NCBI GenBank assembly: GCA_022036555.1
Contig: CM039120.1
Span: 34,435,716 to 34,499,715, forward strand
Source: Microstegium vimineum
Lineage: Eukaryota; Streptophyta; Magnoliopsida; Poales; Poaceae
Length of the DNA stretch: 64,000 nucleotides
Direction: 5' to 3'
Below the pieces are notes generated by a model, which was not told where the DNA came from, ran no database searches, and was given only the letters and a program-made list of their open reading frames with translations. Both the position numbers and the translations under genes were made by a program. The first letter of the stretch is position 1. Every line of letters starts with the position of its first letter. This document shows, in pieces, positions 10,925 through 23,400 of this stretch.

Positions 10925-11804
10925 TTAAACTCCCTTCACATATGTAGGAGTGAATTGCTTCCCAAAAACCCAACTTCTATCCATCTGTTGTCACAATAAA
11001 AGTAAACTGGCTTGTATTAACACCCTAACTATGATTGAAGTAAACACAATTCAAAACCACATCTAACTCATGTTTATATCAATAAAATTCGAACACAAAT
11101 CGAACCTTATGTACCTGCGACCAAATCTCCCTGCTTTCCCCGCACAATGAATGTCGGCGCAGTTCTCCCGTCCTTAGGCTGCCGTGTCGTCGATGGGGGG
11201 TTTAGGTCGTGTCGTCGATGATGGCCGATCATGGGTCTATCTATGGCCCATGTACTCTGATCCATTCAATTGTCGTGTTCAAATCTTACAACTGCACAAA
11301 CTTTCTTTCTTTTTCAAGAGTGGTCGAGTAGACCAGTGGTTAATGTTGTTACCCACCTAGCGCAAGGTCGTGGTTTCAAAGCTCCACCCGCGCAGTTTTT
11401 TGCCAAAATAAAAGGTTCAGGCTGCTGTTAACCGGGGTCTGTGGCCCACGGCCCATGCATCGAACACCGTCAAGTGGTCGACGTTAAAAAAATGATCTGT
11501 GACCAATTCGTTTTATCACTATGTGGACCAAATGTGGCAAATTATCTATTACCATATCAAAACATAATCTGTGACGAATATTGTCATCATTACAATGAAG
11601 CGCACTGACAACATGTTCTATGATGATTCTCATTTGGTAATATATGATGTTCCTATCCCTTTTGTCATTAAAAGTCAAGCCAAAACTTTGTCCCGCGTAA
11701 CTTGTGATGAAACCAAAATTTACATCATAGAAAGATATCATTCTGTGACCAAAGTTACCAGCGTCACTAGAAAATCGTCACTGAAGATCATATTTCTACT
11801 AGTG
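10925..11804 (-). promoter_or_regulatory. CACTA 5' terminal region (TIR, subterminal repeats, transposase leader)
   Basis: There is no gene here. The terminal 12 bases are the CACTA inverted repeat. From 11480 to 11790, short direct and inverted copies of (c)tgtgac(c/g) and cgtcac occur about every 30-60 bp, fitting subterminal binding sites. Upstream of the transposase start lies a GC-rich stretch (gtcgtcgatg repeated near 11187-11219). The TSD candidate is tta at 11805-11807. Confidence 0.6.
11321..11394 (+). other. tRNA-like segment with B-box-like motif
   Basis: The segment tggtcgagtagaccagtggtt ... cgcaaggtcgtggtttcaaagctcc resembles a tRNA-derived promoter, with the B-box-like ggtttcaaagctcc at 11372-11385. 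No full cloverleaf is formed. It lies inside the CACTA 5' region and faces the similar segment at 6123-6183. Confidence 0.3.
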
Positions 11805-11807
11805 TTA

Positions 11808-14423
11808 TGCATCACAGTATAAAAGTACTCAAGTAGAGTAATTGTAAATACTGGAAGGCTTAAGGATGCTCCAGGGCTTGCCTTGAGTAAAGGTAGAGGG
11901 CTGATGGTCAGGGCACTCAGGGAGGTTAGTGTCGAGCTCGTGGTACTCTTCGTTCAGCTCCTGCACCTCCTGGACTCCTTCATCTGGAAGTGGCACCTGG
12001 TGTTCCTCTACTGATCCTGAATGGTTGCAATGTATATAAGTAAACTTGATGAAGCAGGGATGATGCTTGCACAAGATTTAATCACTCAAAGATCGCTTTT
12101 AGAACTAACTTAAATATTCACCCTAGCTTCACTTTATACAGCAAGTCTAATATAAAATGCTCAAAAAAATCTACAAAAATTACTGGGGACAGAGCATGCT
12201 TAAAGGATACTACTGCACAAAATTCACCCATAGCAAAGCTACCAACTAGCAGATACAAAAAGATGAATTTAAATGCAGAAAAAGCACTTTGAACTAGACC
12301 TATAGGCTACCAGGGTGAACCATGCTATATCTTTTTTTAATAGGTTCTTCGCTTAGAATCATATTTATCAAGAAAGTTCCATGATCAACACTTTCAGATT
12401 ATTTTCTATATGATTTTCCAAAGAAAACCCTAGAAAAAGACACTTGAACTACAAGTATCTTTTCTGCCATACAACATACCACATTTTATATTTTTCCTAG
12501 ACAGATCACGGTACACAGAGACTACATATAAAGTTTCATGATTTATATAAGCATATATTTACCACGTGAATTAATCTAAGAAAGAAGCAGAAACACATTT
12601 TAATAGCTAATAATTAATTTCTACACAGAAGCATGGCATCTTATATTTTTCCTGGCTTCTACACATGATGACAAAGCTAGCATTAAAAACCTTACATTTT
12701 TATTTGATCATTTCATACAGGAACCCATTTAACTTCGATAAATGCATAAAAGAACTAATTAAACATTAGTACTGAAGACATTCTCCAAAAATTGTCGGCG
12801 GCGTGCGATGGCGGCGAGATGCGGCGGTGCTACGCGGCAAAGCTCTCATCGGCGTTGTGTTGCCAGGCGAGTGGGTGCGCGAGAACCACGGTGGTGTAGT
12901 GAGTGTAGGATGGGGGTTGTTTGAACCGCAACGGCTCTGTGGAAGCCTGACCACGTGCGAGCTCCACGGCGGCGGCAATGGCGCACGGTGGACGGCGTTG
13001 TGAGTTGCAGGGCGAGATAGAGCGAGAAGAAGAGTGTTCTCACCTCTACTAGCCCCGATGAAGCTTCCCTGGAGATGATAGAAGCGACAGTGGTCTGGAG
13101 AATGGTGAACGAGTTTTGGTCGTTGCGGTGGGGTGCTTGGCGAGTGAGATGATAGAAGCGGCGGTGGTCTTGGAGAAAGATGATAGAGCGTTCTGGCGAG
13201 TGGGGTGCTTGGCTGGCGCTGCAAGGGCGAGCAGGGCGTGTGCGAGGTGAAGGCGAGTGAGTGTGCGAGATGGATCGAGCAGAGAAGCTCGAGGGATGAC
13301 GAACGGGTGAAGGGGGTGTTTGCGGTGCTCGGCGTGCTCGGCGCGGTGAGTGTGAAGCAGAGCGGGTGAGACAGAGTGCGAGCGTGTGCGGGAGGTCGAG
13401 GGGGTGTAGACGCATCCTTAGGCACGGTTATGGTTGACCGGCGCGGCCGGTAGGGTCCATGACGCGACGACGCGGCGGGTACAGCGCGCGGTGTGTCTGT
13501 GGCACGTGGTAGAGGCGGCAGCGCGCGAGGCAGAGCGAGCTCTTGGTCCTAGCGCCGTTAAGGCAGATTCGGCACTTGATCGTGATCGAGACGAGGCAGG
13601 ACGCTGCCGTGTTGCTGGCAAGCGCGGGGCAGCGGCGATTCGACGGCGCGGCACGCTGTGCGGAGCTCTGCGCGGCCACTGGCCACGAGCAAGCAGGCTG
13701 ACGCAGCGTGGTAGGGTGCAGCGCGCGGCGAGTGGAGCACGGCTGCTTTCGGCGCCTGCCAGGCAGAGGCCGTTGGCCACGCGGCATTCCCGTCGGCCGT
13801 GTCGGGTGAGTGCGTGCGGGTGTGTGTGGCGCGTGGGCGGCACGTGTGGGGCGCGTGGGCGGGAGCGCGCGTGCAGGCGTGGCGCTTGGGCCAGTGCGCA
13901 AGGATGAGTGGGCCTATTGAGTTGCTGCGGCCCATTCCAGCTCTTTTCCTCCTTTTCATTTTTCTTTTATTTATTTAAAACTAAAATTGATTCAAAACAG
14001 TTTCAAAAACTCAAAACCAAGATTTGAAATTTAAATCAAAGTTGTTCAGAATAAAATTTTCTACATTTTTCATGTAGGTCATAATTTTTGAAAACCATTA
14101 TTTTACAAGGTTCTAGATTAAAAACTAATTAAGCCATTTTTAGAAAAGAATTGTTTTCATTCTTAATAGTTAAACTAAGCTTAATTAGACAGGGTAATTA
14201 ATCATAAAATCAAACCATTCTTTATTCGAAGCATAGCAAACTTAGCTAAACATGTTGATCAAGATGTTGAGCACAAAACACATATTCAATTCTAAGGTGA
14301 AGAATAAAGCATACACACATGAAATGATGTCATGAATAACCTGTCTGCAATGAATTTCTTATGCTTGTGCTTATGCTTAGGGCTAATGATGATCCTAATG
14401 CAAGCTTGACACAGGGTGTCATA
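11808..14423 (-). mobile_element. 3' LTR of a Ty3 chromovirus (Del/Tekay-like), truncated by CACTA insertion
   Basis: On the minus strand the LTR begins at 14423 with TATGACACCCTGTGTC, where the family normally has TGTGACACCC, directly after the polypurine tract ttaaggggggaagggc (plus 14424-14440). It has the usual plan of these long LTRs. An AT-rich U3 start is followed by a GC-rich middle (about 13950-12790) and an AT-rich U5. A stretch matching the conserved end region (gtgccacttccagatg, gcaagccctggagcat) lies near 11990-11860. The CACTA element interrupts it at 11804/11805 and the rest of the LTR is not in the window. The GC-rich middle generates several long frames on both strands (12766-13959) that I regard as spurious. 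Confidence 0.75.
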
Positions 14424-17400
14424 GCCCTTCCCCCCTTAAAGAAATCTCGTCCCGAGATTTGGGTTTCGTACCATTTATTATAAAAGGCGGGACAGTTTGC
14501 GCGTAGGTAGTCTTCGGTTTCCCAAGTTGCATCATTGGGACCATGATGACTCCAAAGAACCTTAAAAGTCTTCACTTCTCAGTTCCTGATAACTCTGGTT
14601 TTTGTATCCAAGATCTCTGCAGGTTCCTCGTGGTACTCCATGTCCGATCTGATCAGAATGTTGGAACTCTGAACTGCTTCTTCTTCTGGAACTCGAAGAC
14701 ACTTCTTAAACTGAGATACATGGAACACTGGAAAGGTAGCACTCATGTCCGGTGGTAACTGTACTTGGTATGCTACTTTCCCTTTCTTAGCAACAATCCG
14801 ATAAGGTCCAACATATCGGGGGTGCTAACTTCTTCTTAACTCCAAAACGGCGGACACCTCTCATAGGTGACACCTTCAAATACACAGTCACCAACCTGAA
14901 ACTCCAAAGGTCTCCTTTGATCGACATAGACTTTCTGTCGAGACTGAGCTGCCTGGATATGCTGTTGAACAGTGCAAACTATCTCTTCTGCCTCTTTCAC
15001 ATAATCCGTACCATAGAATCCTTTGTCTCCTGATTCAACCCAATTCATAGGGATTCTACACTTGCGTCCATACAAAGCATCGAACGGTGTCATCTTAATG
15101 CTTTCTTGGTAGCTGTTATTATATGAGAACTCTACCAAAGGTAACCATTTCTCCCATGATCCTTTTGCTAACACAACACATGCTCTCAACATGTATTCCA
15201 ACACTTGATTTACTCGTTCCGTTTGTCCATCTGTCTGAGGGTGATAAGCTGAACTTTGAATCAACTTTGTCCCCAATTCTTTATGCAACCGCTCCCAAAA
15301 TCGAGCGATAAACTAAGATCCTCTATCTGATACGATAGTTTTGGGAACACCATGCAATCTCAGAATATTCTGAACATACAACTCGGCATACTAGTGAGGT
15401 CGGTGGGTAACCTTGACTAGTATGAAGTGAACTACCTTTGTCAAGCGATCCACAATGACCCATATAGAGTCATTCCCTTTTTGAGTGGTAGGTAACCCTG
15501 TGATAAAGTACATACTGATATCTTCCCACTTCCACTCAGGTATAGATAGAGGTTGTAGAAAACTGGCAGGTTTCATGTGCACTGCCTTAATGCGACAATA
15601 TGTATCACACTTTGCTACATATTCCGCAATATCCAACTTCATCTTAGACCACAAATACCTTGTCCTGAGGTCATGATACATCTTACTACTGCCAGGGTGA
15701 ATCGATAGCTTTGAGTTATGTGCTTCATTGAGAATTCTATCTCGAAGAGCCTGGTCTTTAGGAACTACCAGACGTTGATTGAACCAAAGGACTCCTTTCT
15801 TATCCACTTTGAAATTCAGAGATTCACTGGTTTCCAACCTTTGTTTGGTTTGCATAAGTTCCTTGTCTGATTTTTGTCCCTCGATAATATCACTATCCAA
15901 GGTGCATTGGATAACAATATTATTTAACACCAAAGGATGTATTAGATCAAAACATCTTCTAATAGAGGTTGCAACAAGTTGCAATGAGATTTATGGCTCA
16001 AAGCATCTGCTACAACATTCGCTTTTCCAGGATGGTAATGCACTTCCAAGTTATAATCCTTGATCAACTCTAACCATCTCCTCTGTCTCATATTCAATTC
16101 AGACAGGGTAAACAAGTACTTCAAAGCATGCACAACCGCTGCTAGTTCCAAGTCATGTGTCGGGTAATTCTCCTCATGAGGTCGAAGCTGACGTGATGCA
16201 TAAGAAATGACTCTTCCATTTTGCATCAACACACATCCCAACCCAATGGTCAATGCATCGCAAAACACATCAAAAGGTTCCTCCAGATTTGGTTGTGCCA
16301 ATACTGGTGCAGTGGTCAACAGTGTCCGCAAGGTATGGAACGTTGTTTCACATTCTAAGCTCCATTCAAACTTCTTATGTTTCTGAGTTAACCTTGTCAT
16401 CGGTTTAGCTATCTTAGAAAAGTCCGGGATAAAATGACGGTAGTATCCGGCCAATCCTAAAAAGTTGCGTACCTTGTGCACACTAACAAGTGCTTTCCAA
16501 TTCATGACTTCATGCACTTTTGAGGGATCCACTGATATACCTTCGGTTGACAAGATGTGACCCAGATCGAAAAGGCACTTTGGTCAACCAAAACTCAAAC
16601 TTGCTAAACTTAGCATAAAGCTTATGCTCCCTTAACCGTTTCATCACTATCCTCAGGTGTTCGGCATGGTCTTTCTCCTTTTCCGAGTATACCAAGATGT
16701 CGTCGATGAAAACCACAACAAACTTGTCCAACTCTTGCATGAACACTGAGTTCATCAAGTACATGAAATGCGCGGGCTCATTTGTCAATCCAAAAGACAT
16801 CACTAGGTATTCATATAGACCGTATCGGGTGGAGAAAGCGGTCTTGGGTACATCCTCCTTTCTGATCTTAATTTTATGATAACCGAACCTTAGGTCTATC
16901 TTGGAGAACACCTTAGCTTTAGACAACTGATCAAACAACAAATCCATCTGAGGCAACAGATATTTGTTTTTGATGGTAACCGCATTGAGAGGGCAATAGT
17001 CCACGTACATTCTTAGGGTCTTATCTTTCTTTTTCACAAAGATGGCGGGACATCCCCAAGGTGAATAACTTGGGCGGATCAAACCTTTTTCCAGCAACTC
17101 TTGGAGTTGTTTCTTGAGTTCGGCTAACTCGTTGGGTGGCATCCTATATGGTCTCTTGGATATAGGTGCTGTTCTGGGAGCCAACTTTATAGCAAACTCG
17201 ACATCTCTGTCCGGGGGCAACCCTGGAAGATCGTCAGGAAACACATCCAGAAACTCACAAACTACAGGAATCTTATTCAACAACTCTGCAGTGATGGCAA
17301 ACATGACTCCCAAGTGATTCGGATTCTTAGATAAGAGGATTCTAAAAGTGGCTCCATTCCAGGGGTTGGTGATAGATACTGCACGCTGGGCTATATCTAG

Positions 17401-18830
17401 ATGCACTTTCCAAGCCTTCATCCATTCCATTCCAAGAATGACATCTAGACCTAGCTCAGGTATTACAATGAGGCTGACATTTATCGATGTCGTCCCCATT
17501 GTAATCTCTACATACTGTACCATTTTACGAGTATATAGCACAACTCCGGCTACACTAATCTGATACTCCTTTTCCAACTCTACCACCTTCTGCTGACTCC
17601 GCAGCACGAAGTTTCCACTAATGAATGAATGCGATGCTCCAGAATCAAACAAGATAACTATAGGACATTGATTAACAAGGAACGTACCAGTTGCGACGGG
17701 TTCTCCCTCTGGTACTTCCTCCATGGTGGTGTGGTGGACGTTCCCTGTGCGAGGCTTCTGCTGGTTGTACTGCTTCCTGGGCTTCGTGCAGAAACGAGAC
17801 AGGTGACCCGTTTGACCACAATCGTAGCATGGTCCCACCACATAAGGCGGCTTCTTCCCTCCAGTTCTAGATCCTCCAGCTTTATCCTTGTTCTGCTGCA
17901 GGGGTGCAGTGAAGGGCCTCTGGTAGGCGGGACGAGTACGAGCATTGGTCATCTTTCCCTGAGGTGGACAGAACCGTGCACCAGCCTGTGGTGGACGGAA
18001 CACTGGCCTTGAAGCATTAGGACCCTTGTTCTGGTAGGATACTCCCTCTGGGACTCGACGACGAGTCTCTGCAAGCAATCTGTTGTCATATGCCTCCTGG
18101 TTCAAGCAGTCACCGGTGAAGTCGCTGAAGGTAAGGCGGTAGTTGTTTCCCATCTTGGACAGAAGAGTGGCATTCATGCCTCGCTTGAAGCTTGCGATCT
18201 TCTTAGCGTCAGTGTTGACGAAGTCAGTGGCATAGAGAGCCAACCGGTTGAAGCTAGCGAGGTACTCTATCACTGACCTGGTACCTTGAGCAAGCCTCAT
18301 GAACTCAGTGAGCTTCATCTCCATCACGCCTTCTGGGATGTAGTGACGGCGCATAGTAGTGGAGAACCTCTCCCAGGTGACAGCGGTGTGTCGGCAGACA
18401 AGTTATCGCGGTATTGGGACCACCAGATACTTGCTGGTCCTTCCAGCCTGTGCGCGACATACTCTGCTTTCAGCTCCTCTGTCAAGCGCAGAAGTCGGAA
18501 CTTCTGTGTCATGGAGTGCAGCCATTCATCGGACTCCAGCGGTTCAATAGCCTCCTTGAAGATCATAGGGCGGGTGTCCATGAAATCCTTATAGGAGCTA
18601 TACTGATTATGTGAGGCCCCTTGCTGCTGCCTGTGCTGCTAATCCATGCTGGCGGCGATGTTGCGCAAGGTCTCATTCATCTGGCGCTGCATCTCCTCCA
18701 CGCTCCTTTGGCTGCCCAAGAACTATCCAAAGAACGCTTCTGGTGTGATCGGAGGTGGTGGTGGAGGTGGCAGGTCCTCCCTGGCTGCCTCGCCATCACC
18801 CCGAGTGTTGCGACGAGTGTTAGCCGACAT
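14330..18830 (-). pseudogene. Chromovirus gag-pol polyprotein (gag, PR, RT, RNase H, IN, chromodomain), decayed
   Basis: The start at 18830 (MSANTRRNTRGDGE) is typical of this group. Reading leftward: the gag domain is 18581-18100; a CCHC knuckle CYDCGQTGHLSRFC lies near 17800; the protease has ILFDSGASHSFIS near 17640; reverse transcriptase is at about 17150-16620 with VVVFIDDILVYS; RNase H is at 16553-15970; integrase has an H2C2-type zinc region and the motif YHPQTDGQTERVN near 15240; and a C-terminal chromodomain carries WSHHGPNDATWETEDYL (14575-14480). Damage: stops near 18720 and 18640, several frame changes, an RNase H deletion removing the TDH-SLKY segment, and the first integrase Asp replaced (SMYF where SMDF is expected). 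A chromodomain normally targets integration to chromatin marks. This copy is dead. Confidence 0.9.
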
Positions 18831-19135
18831 CTGTATATCCCATTAACAAGCAACAATTAGGTGATGTTATATTTAACAATGAATAAATACCGTGTTGTAC
18901 AAAATGTAATATTAAGCACACAACCAGATATAATTACTCATCTTTCCATATAACATCACATAATTAATTACTCGTCATAAGCATACAAATAACATTACAT
19001 ATCCTTTGCCAGAACAACGTCTGGGCTTAAATCCAAATTCGGCTTACACAACAACGAAGATCCAAACTAAGCAAACTCTTAAACAACATGATACAAAAGC
19101 TCTAGCGTGAAAAGGTCCAACTCCTAATCTAGCGA
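18831..19135 (-). other. Spacer between ORF1 and gag-pol of the chromovirus
   Basis: AT-rich, with no coding seen on either strand. In this lineage a leader ORF is followed by such a spacer before gag-pol. Confidence 0.5.
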
Positions 19136-19479
19136 TCAGTCATCGTCGGAGTGAGAGTGCTCTCCGTCGGTGTCAAGGTAGGGCTCGTCGGCGAAGGCCT
19201 CGTTTGGAGCCAAGTCCTCCTCCGGTGGGTCAGTACCAAGGATCACTCCGTCCTGTGGCTCAGGCTCCTCAGGTGCAGGTGCTGCGGCTATTCCCTGCTG
19301 CTGATGGTGAAGAGCGTGGAAAGCCTCGTGCAGGTTGTTGATGTACTCCTGCTGCTCGTTGAGGTGACCCTCTAACTCTGCAACTCTCTCCTGCAAGCCT
19401 TCTGACTCGGTCCAAGCTTCATTCCGGGAGTTGGTGGCCTCGAGGAGTAACTACTCACCAACCACGCGAGCAGCGATCT

Positions 19480-20288
19480 TGTTGACACAAAAAGCGTCAG
19501 ATCTGCGAACACCTCGGGCTTATACCCGAACTCGATATCCAAAGGTGTGCCAGTTGATTTGACCAGTTAATCAACAAGGATGATAACTAGAACAACGATG
19601 AACGAGACGAACACGATACGCCCGGACGTCAAGGCTCAGATGGCTCAAAAAGCGGAACTCGCAAGGTAGACGGAGATCTCGTAGATGCAGCCCGTCGAGA
19701 TCGTAAGAACTCGTAGATAAACTATAACTAATGCGAAAAAGTAGATGCTGAAAAGTAAGATGAAAATAATAGATTTGTTTGATTGAATTGAATTATATCT
19801 CATACGGGCCCTAGGTACATATTTATACTCCGGTAGAAGGAGTTGTACACAGATACGACTCATACCTAAACAAAACTTCTACTTTTAAGGAAATAAATGA
19901 CTCGTGCAAAAGTCGGACTCAAACTGATATAATAATACTGGTATAAAATCATCAGTTTCCTTACTATTCTCTTCGCGATGACACTTTCCATCGGCAGATT
20001 TCTTTCCATCTGCAACCTTCTTCTGTTACCATCGGTATTTTTCCACTGACGTCAGCTATATCCCGCATCCATCGGCAACATTCTCAATCGGCAACGTTCT
20101 CCTGTTTTCATCGGCAACACCTTTCAATCGGCAAATACCCTTCTCTTTATTTTTGACGTTCCTTCAATCTACTGCTTCTATCGGCAATCTGATTGGTGAT
20201 ATTCTACTGCCGATAAGAAGAAGCAACCATTCTTTTACCGATCAGTACATTCGGTTCATATTGACACATACAAAAAATGGTGTCAACA
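19480..20288 (-). mobile_element. Solo LTR (809 bp) of the Tat-like family
   Basis: It starts tgttgacacaaaaagcgtc and ends tggtgtcaaca, with perfect 5-bp target duplications gatct at 19475-19479 and 20289-20293. The ends match the LTRs of the Tat-like element at 37898 and 46829 (tgttgacacaaaaagcgtca). It shares their atcggcaa-type repeats and a minus-strand TATA-like box (gtataaatatg near 19820). It is shorter than those LTRs (1090 bp), so it is a divergent subfamily. It results from LTR-LTR recombination of a full element inside ORF1 of the chromovirus. Confidence 0.9.
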
Positions 20289-20466
20289 GATCTCCTCTCC
20301 CACCCTAGTCTGAGCCTGGTCGCGCTCCAGAGTCATCTGAGTCAACTCTACCTGAAGGTGTGAGACTGTTGTCTCAAACTCCTGCTGCAACTGACGCTTG
20401 CTCTCAAGAATGACATTGTGGATCTCCGCCATATCTGTAAGACTACGCTCCAAACTCCGTCAAGCA

Positions 20467-23400
20467 CACTACAACACAAACCCCCATCTGCATCGTATGT
20501 CTACCAACGCTATTTAGATGCGTTGCAGGTGTTCCCACCCTTCCCTGTTTTCTACCGGTACGCGCATGTGTTCTCCCCTTCCTTTTTTCTATGCGTGGCC
20601 ATAATAAATCCGTAACTTCCGTCCCACATCTCTGATCTCCGCATCTCCCATATTGATTTTTCTGGTACCCGATTCATCTCTCCTAGATCCGATCCCTATC
20701 AGCCATGGTGGTGCGTTGAGGGCGAGGTGGTGATGCGGCATATTGGGTGCGTTCCTGCTGGGGCCATGACCCTGGGATTTCGTCGGCCTCGCCCAGGCCG
20801 TTTCATCGGCGAACGTACTCGGATCAGAGTGATCAGGTGTCTCCACAATCCAGATAGCAGGCGCCTGGCAACAAGTACGTGTCCTGCATCTCTGTGTACG
20901 ACCAGGTCCTCCAATCACCTCCGTTCTTTGGTAATCCATTCTGTCAATGCTGATTAGATCTGGTTTAATGCTTATTGGATCTGGTTATTGTTGTTGCCCT
21001 CCGTTTTGTGAAATTCGAATCAAGCTTTCTAATCCCTAATTTTTGTTTCATTCCTATGTATAATTAATTTGTTTATAGAAAATAGGATGTGCAGTTGTGG
21101 TCCGACTTTTTTTTCATTCCCAAGTAATTTATTTGTTCAGAATATATGATGTGCAGGTGTTGTGACTGGTACCATCTTATTACAGTACAGTTAGGATGGA
21201 GTAGCAGATTAGAAACACCACTGTACCTAGTACTTTGAAGAGATCAGGATGAACAGTTTGGAAAGTCCCATCTCTGCACATGCCCGTCCGATGGGAAGAC
21301 AATTGATTTAATATCCAATTTATTTTGATTCAATAATTTGTCCTCTCCCAGATTATGTCTCTGTAGTGTTCATTAATCTCTACTATTTTTTACAGTTGTG
21401 GCAATGGTTCCGTACGTCACCTAATCCACAATTTTTTCTTTCTCCCATAATCTTTTTGTACTCAATTTCTTATTAAATTCCTGATATCTCCTTGCGATTA
21501 CTGTGAATTTTAGTCATGTTTTTCGATTGTGCAGACAAAGCTAAATCTTCTGAATTTTGTAATGTGGTTCTGTGCAAGCTACGTGGTGTCTGAAGAACAG
21601 ATCTGATAAGGTAATGGCGTCCCTTCTTCATGTACATACGGTTTGCTTGTCTCTATTTTGGCATTTATTTAATTTGGACCATCATTAGTATATATACTTG
21701 CGGACTGATCTCTAGTTAATGATAAGCCAGTCTAATGCACAGCTATTTTTGCATTATCTAATTTAGCTCGGCTTTTTTTTGTTAGGTTTGTGTTATGCTA
21801 GACAAAGTGTACGAATGAAATTTTAGTTCTAGAAGAGCTGCCCAAAATAGGGTATTGGATCAGCGGCAACATTGTTATTTTTATTTTATTTTATCAATTC
21901 AATGTCAAATAATTGTTTGCATTAAATTCCAAGTTGCATGGGGTTACTTTCGGAGTTTGTAACAACATGTGTCACTGTAAATCCAACCTGGATTCACAAT
22001 CTTGTGTTATACTCTAATTTATGTTAACAGAGACTGGATGGAAACCATTAGCCCTATTTTAATGTAGACATCAGCCAAAAAAATCACTGCTTGAATTTTC
22101 CCCTAAACATAGTACTCTAGAAAATCACCAACTTCGGTTTTTGTCCTGTATAATTAGTTTGTTCATGTATGCGTGATATTTGCAGTAGCACATATGCAAG
22201 GGAAGTCACTGCTTCCCTGCTCCTGCTTGGTCGCATGATGTGCACTGATGAGACAAATGGTTTGGCAGGTCACTTATCTCGATTCCATAATTTTACCATC
22301 TGCCGTAATTTTTTTTTTGTCTATAGATGATTTGGTCTCCTGTAATCATTTTTGTTTCTGCAGATGGTTTGTTATTAAGTTGTTGATTTTACCTTGATTA
22401 TTTTAAGCTTCGGTTACTTTTCTAACTTGTGCTGATAAAGGCAAATCTTCTAATCTTTTATACTACTCCCATTAGGTTTAGCTCTGGTGCCAACCATACA
22501 CTTTTCCTGATCCTAGTCTCATCCTCTCCATCATGGCGAACTGCGGTGGCTCATGTGGTCGGTCACGAGGATAGCTGCTCGCTAGAGGCCATCAACGGTG
22601 GTGTTTGTGTGGCAATGGAGGCAACAATTGCCAGAGTAGTATGCTCTACTGGTAGTGCTTTCAAACCACAACAATTCCTCTCCTTACTTTAGATTAGGTT
22701 AGAATTTGCACAAGTCACACCTCTGAAGTTCTTGATCAATAATATTTTAATTTCTTATGTCTCAGGTGGATCAATAAATTGGATGAACACAGGCACCATC
22801 ATTCTCGTGATCAACACAACCACTGTAGGTACTTGTGCACTGCATATTGCAATACAATATGACATCCCCAGTCAATCCGCAAGGTTGCAAGTCAAGTCTT
22901 TCAGTATTTCAGTATTGTTTATCTTCGACATATGATCCAAACAGATCTTCAACTTATGAATTTTCTATAAATTTTCTTTTTTGTAGGAATCACAAATCAG
23001 TGAGCTGCATAGTTGTTCAGATGTCTTCAAACTATAGGAGATGTGGAGTATTGTTGTAGATTGTCTAGTCACATCACCTTGGATTAATATGGTGAGATGA
23101 AAACCAATTTAATGAGGTATAGGACCTATCTGAATTTTTATATGGACATGATAAAATTTGATTTTATATTAGTTCTATTGCAGTCACCAGATTTTACTCA
23201 TATCTTAAATTTATGTTGTCATATTAAAGTAATCTCATACTTACCTGTAGGCCGAGAAGGTAAAGGATGATCTCAGTGAAATGCTAGACTAAACAGAAGG
23301 AAGGAGAATGGAGAATGGATGGCTGGCATTCTAAGAGGGATACTTTATGTTTTATATATGACTCCCAAAGGAACATGTACCGTGAACAAAAAATGTGTCA

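Larger units (their letters stand above)
1..11804 (-). mobile_element. CACTA (En/Spm) DNA transposon, 5' part; other end not in window
   Basis: The right boundary is seen directly. Plus-strand sequence ending ...TTTCTACTAGTG at 11804 is, on the minus strand, the start CACTAGTAGAAA of a CACTA terminal inverted repeat. Short motifs of the type TGTGAC and GTCAC recur over 11480-11790, as expected of subterminal transposase-binding repeats. A broken TNPD-type transposase starts about 880 bp inside this end and reads leftward, so the right end is the 5' end. The three bases after the terminus are tta, the expected 3-bp target duplication. I searched positions 1-7000 by eye for a matching tta-CACTA end and found none. 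The element therefore either extends beyond the left edge, with the small genes at 271-6991 inside it, or has lost its 3' end. The right flank is chromovirus LTR sequence, so the element inserted into that LTR. The family assignment is firm; the extent is inference. Confidence 0.65.

Noticed and set aside
12766..13959. Several long overlapping frames on both strands in GC-rich DNA
   Set aside because: They are Pro/Arg/Ser-rich with no domain, overlap in multiple frames and lie in the GC-rich middle of a chromovirus LTR; composition explains them.
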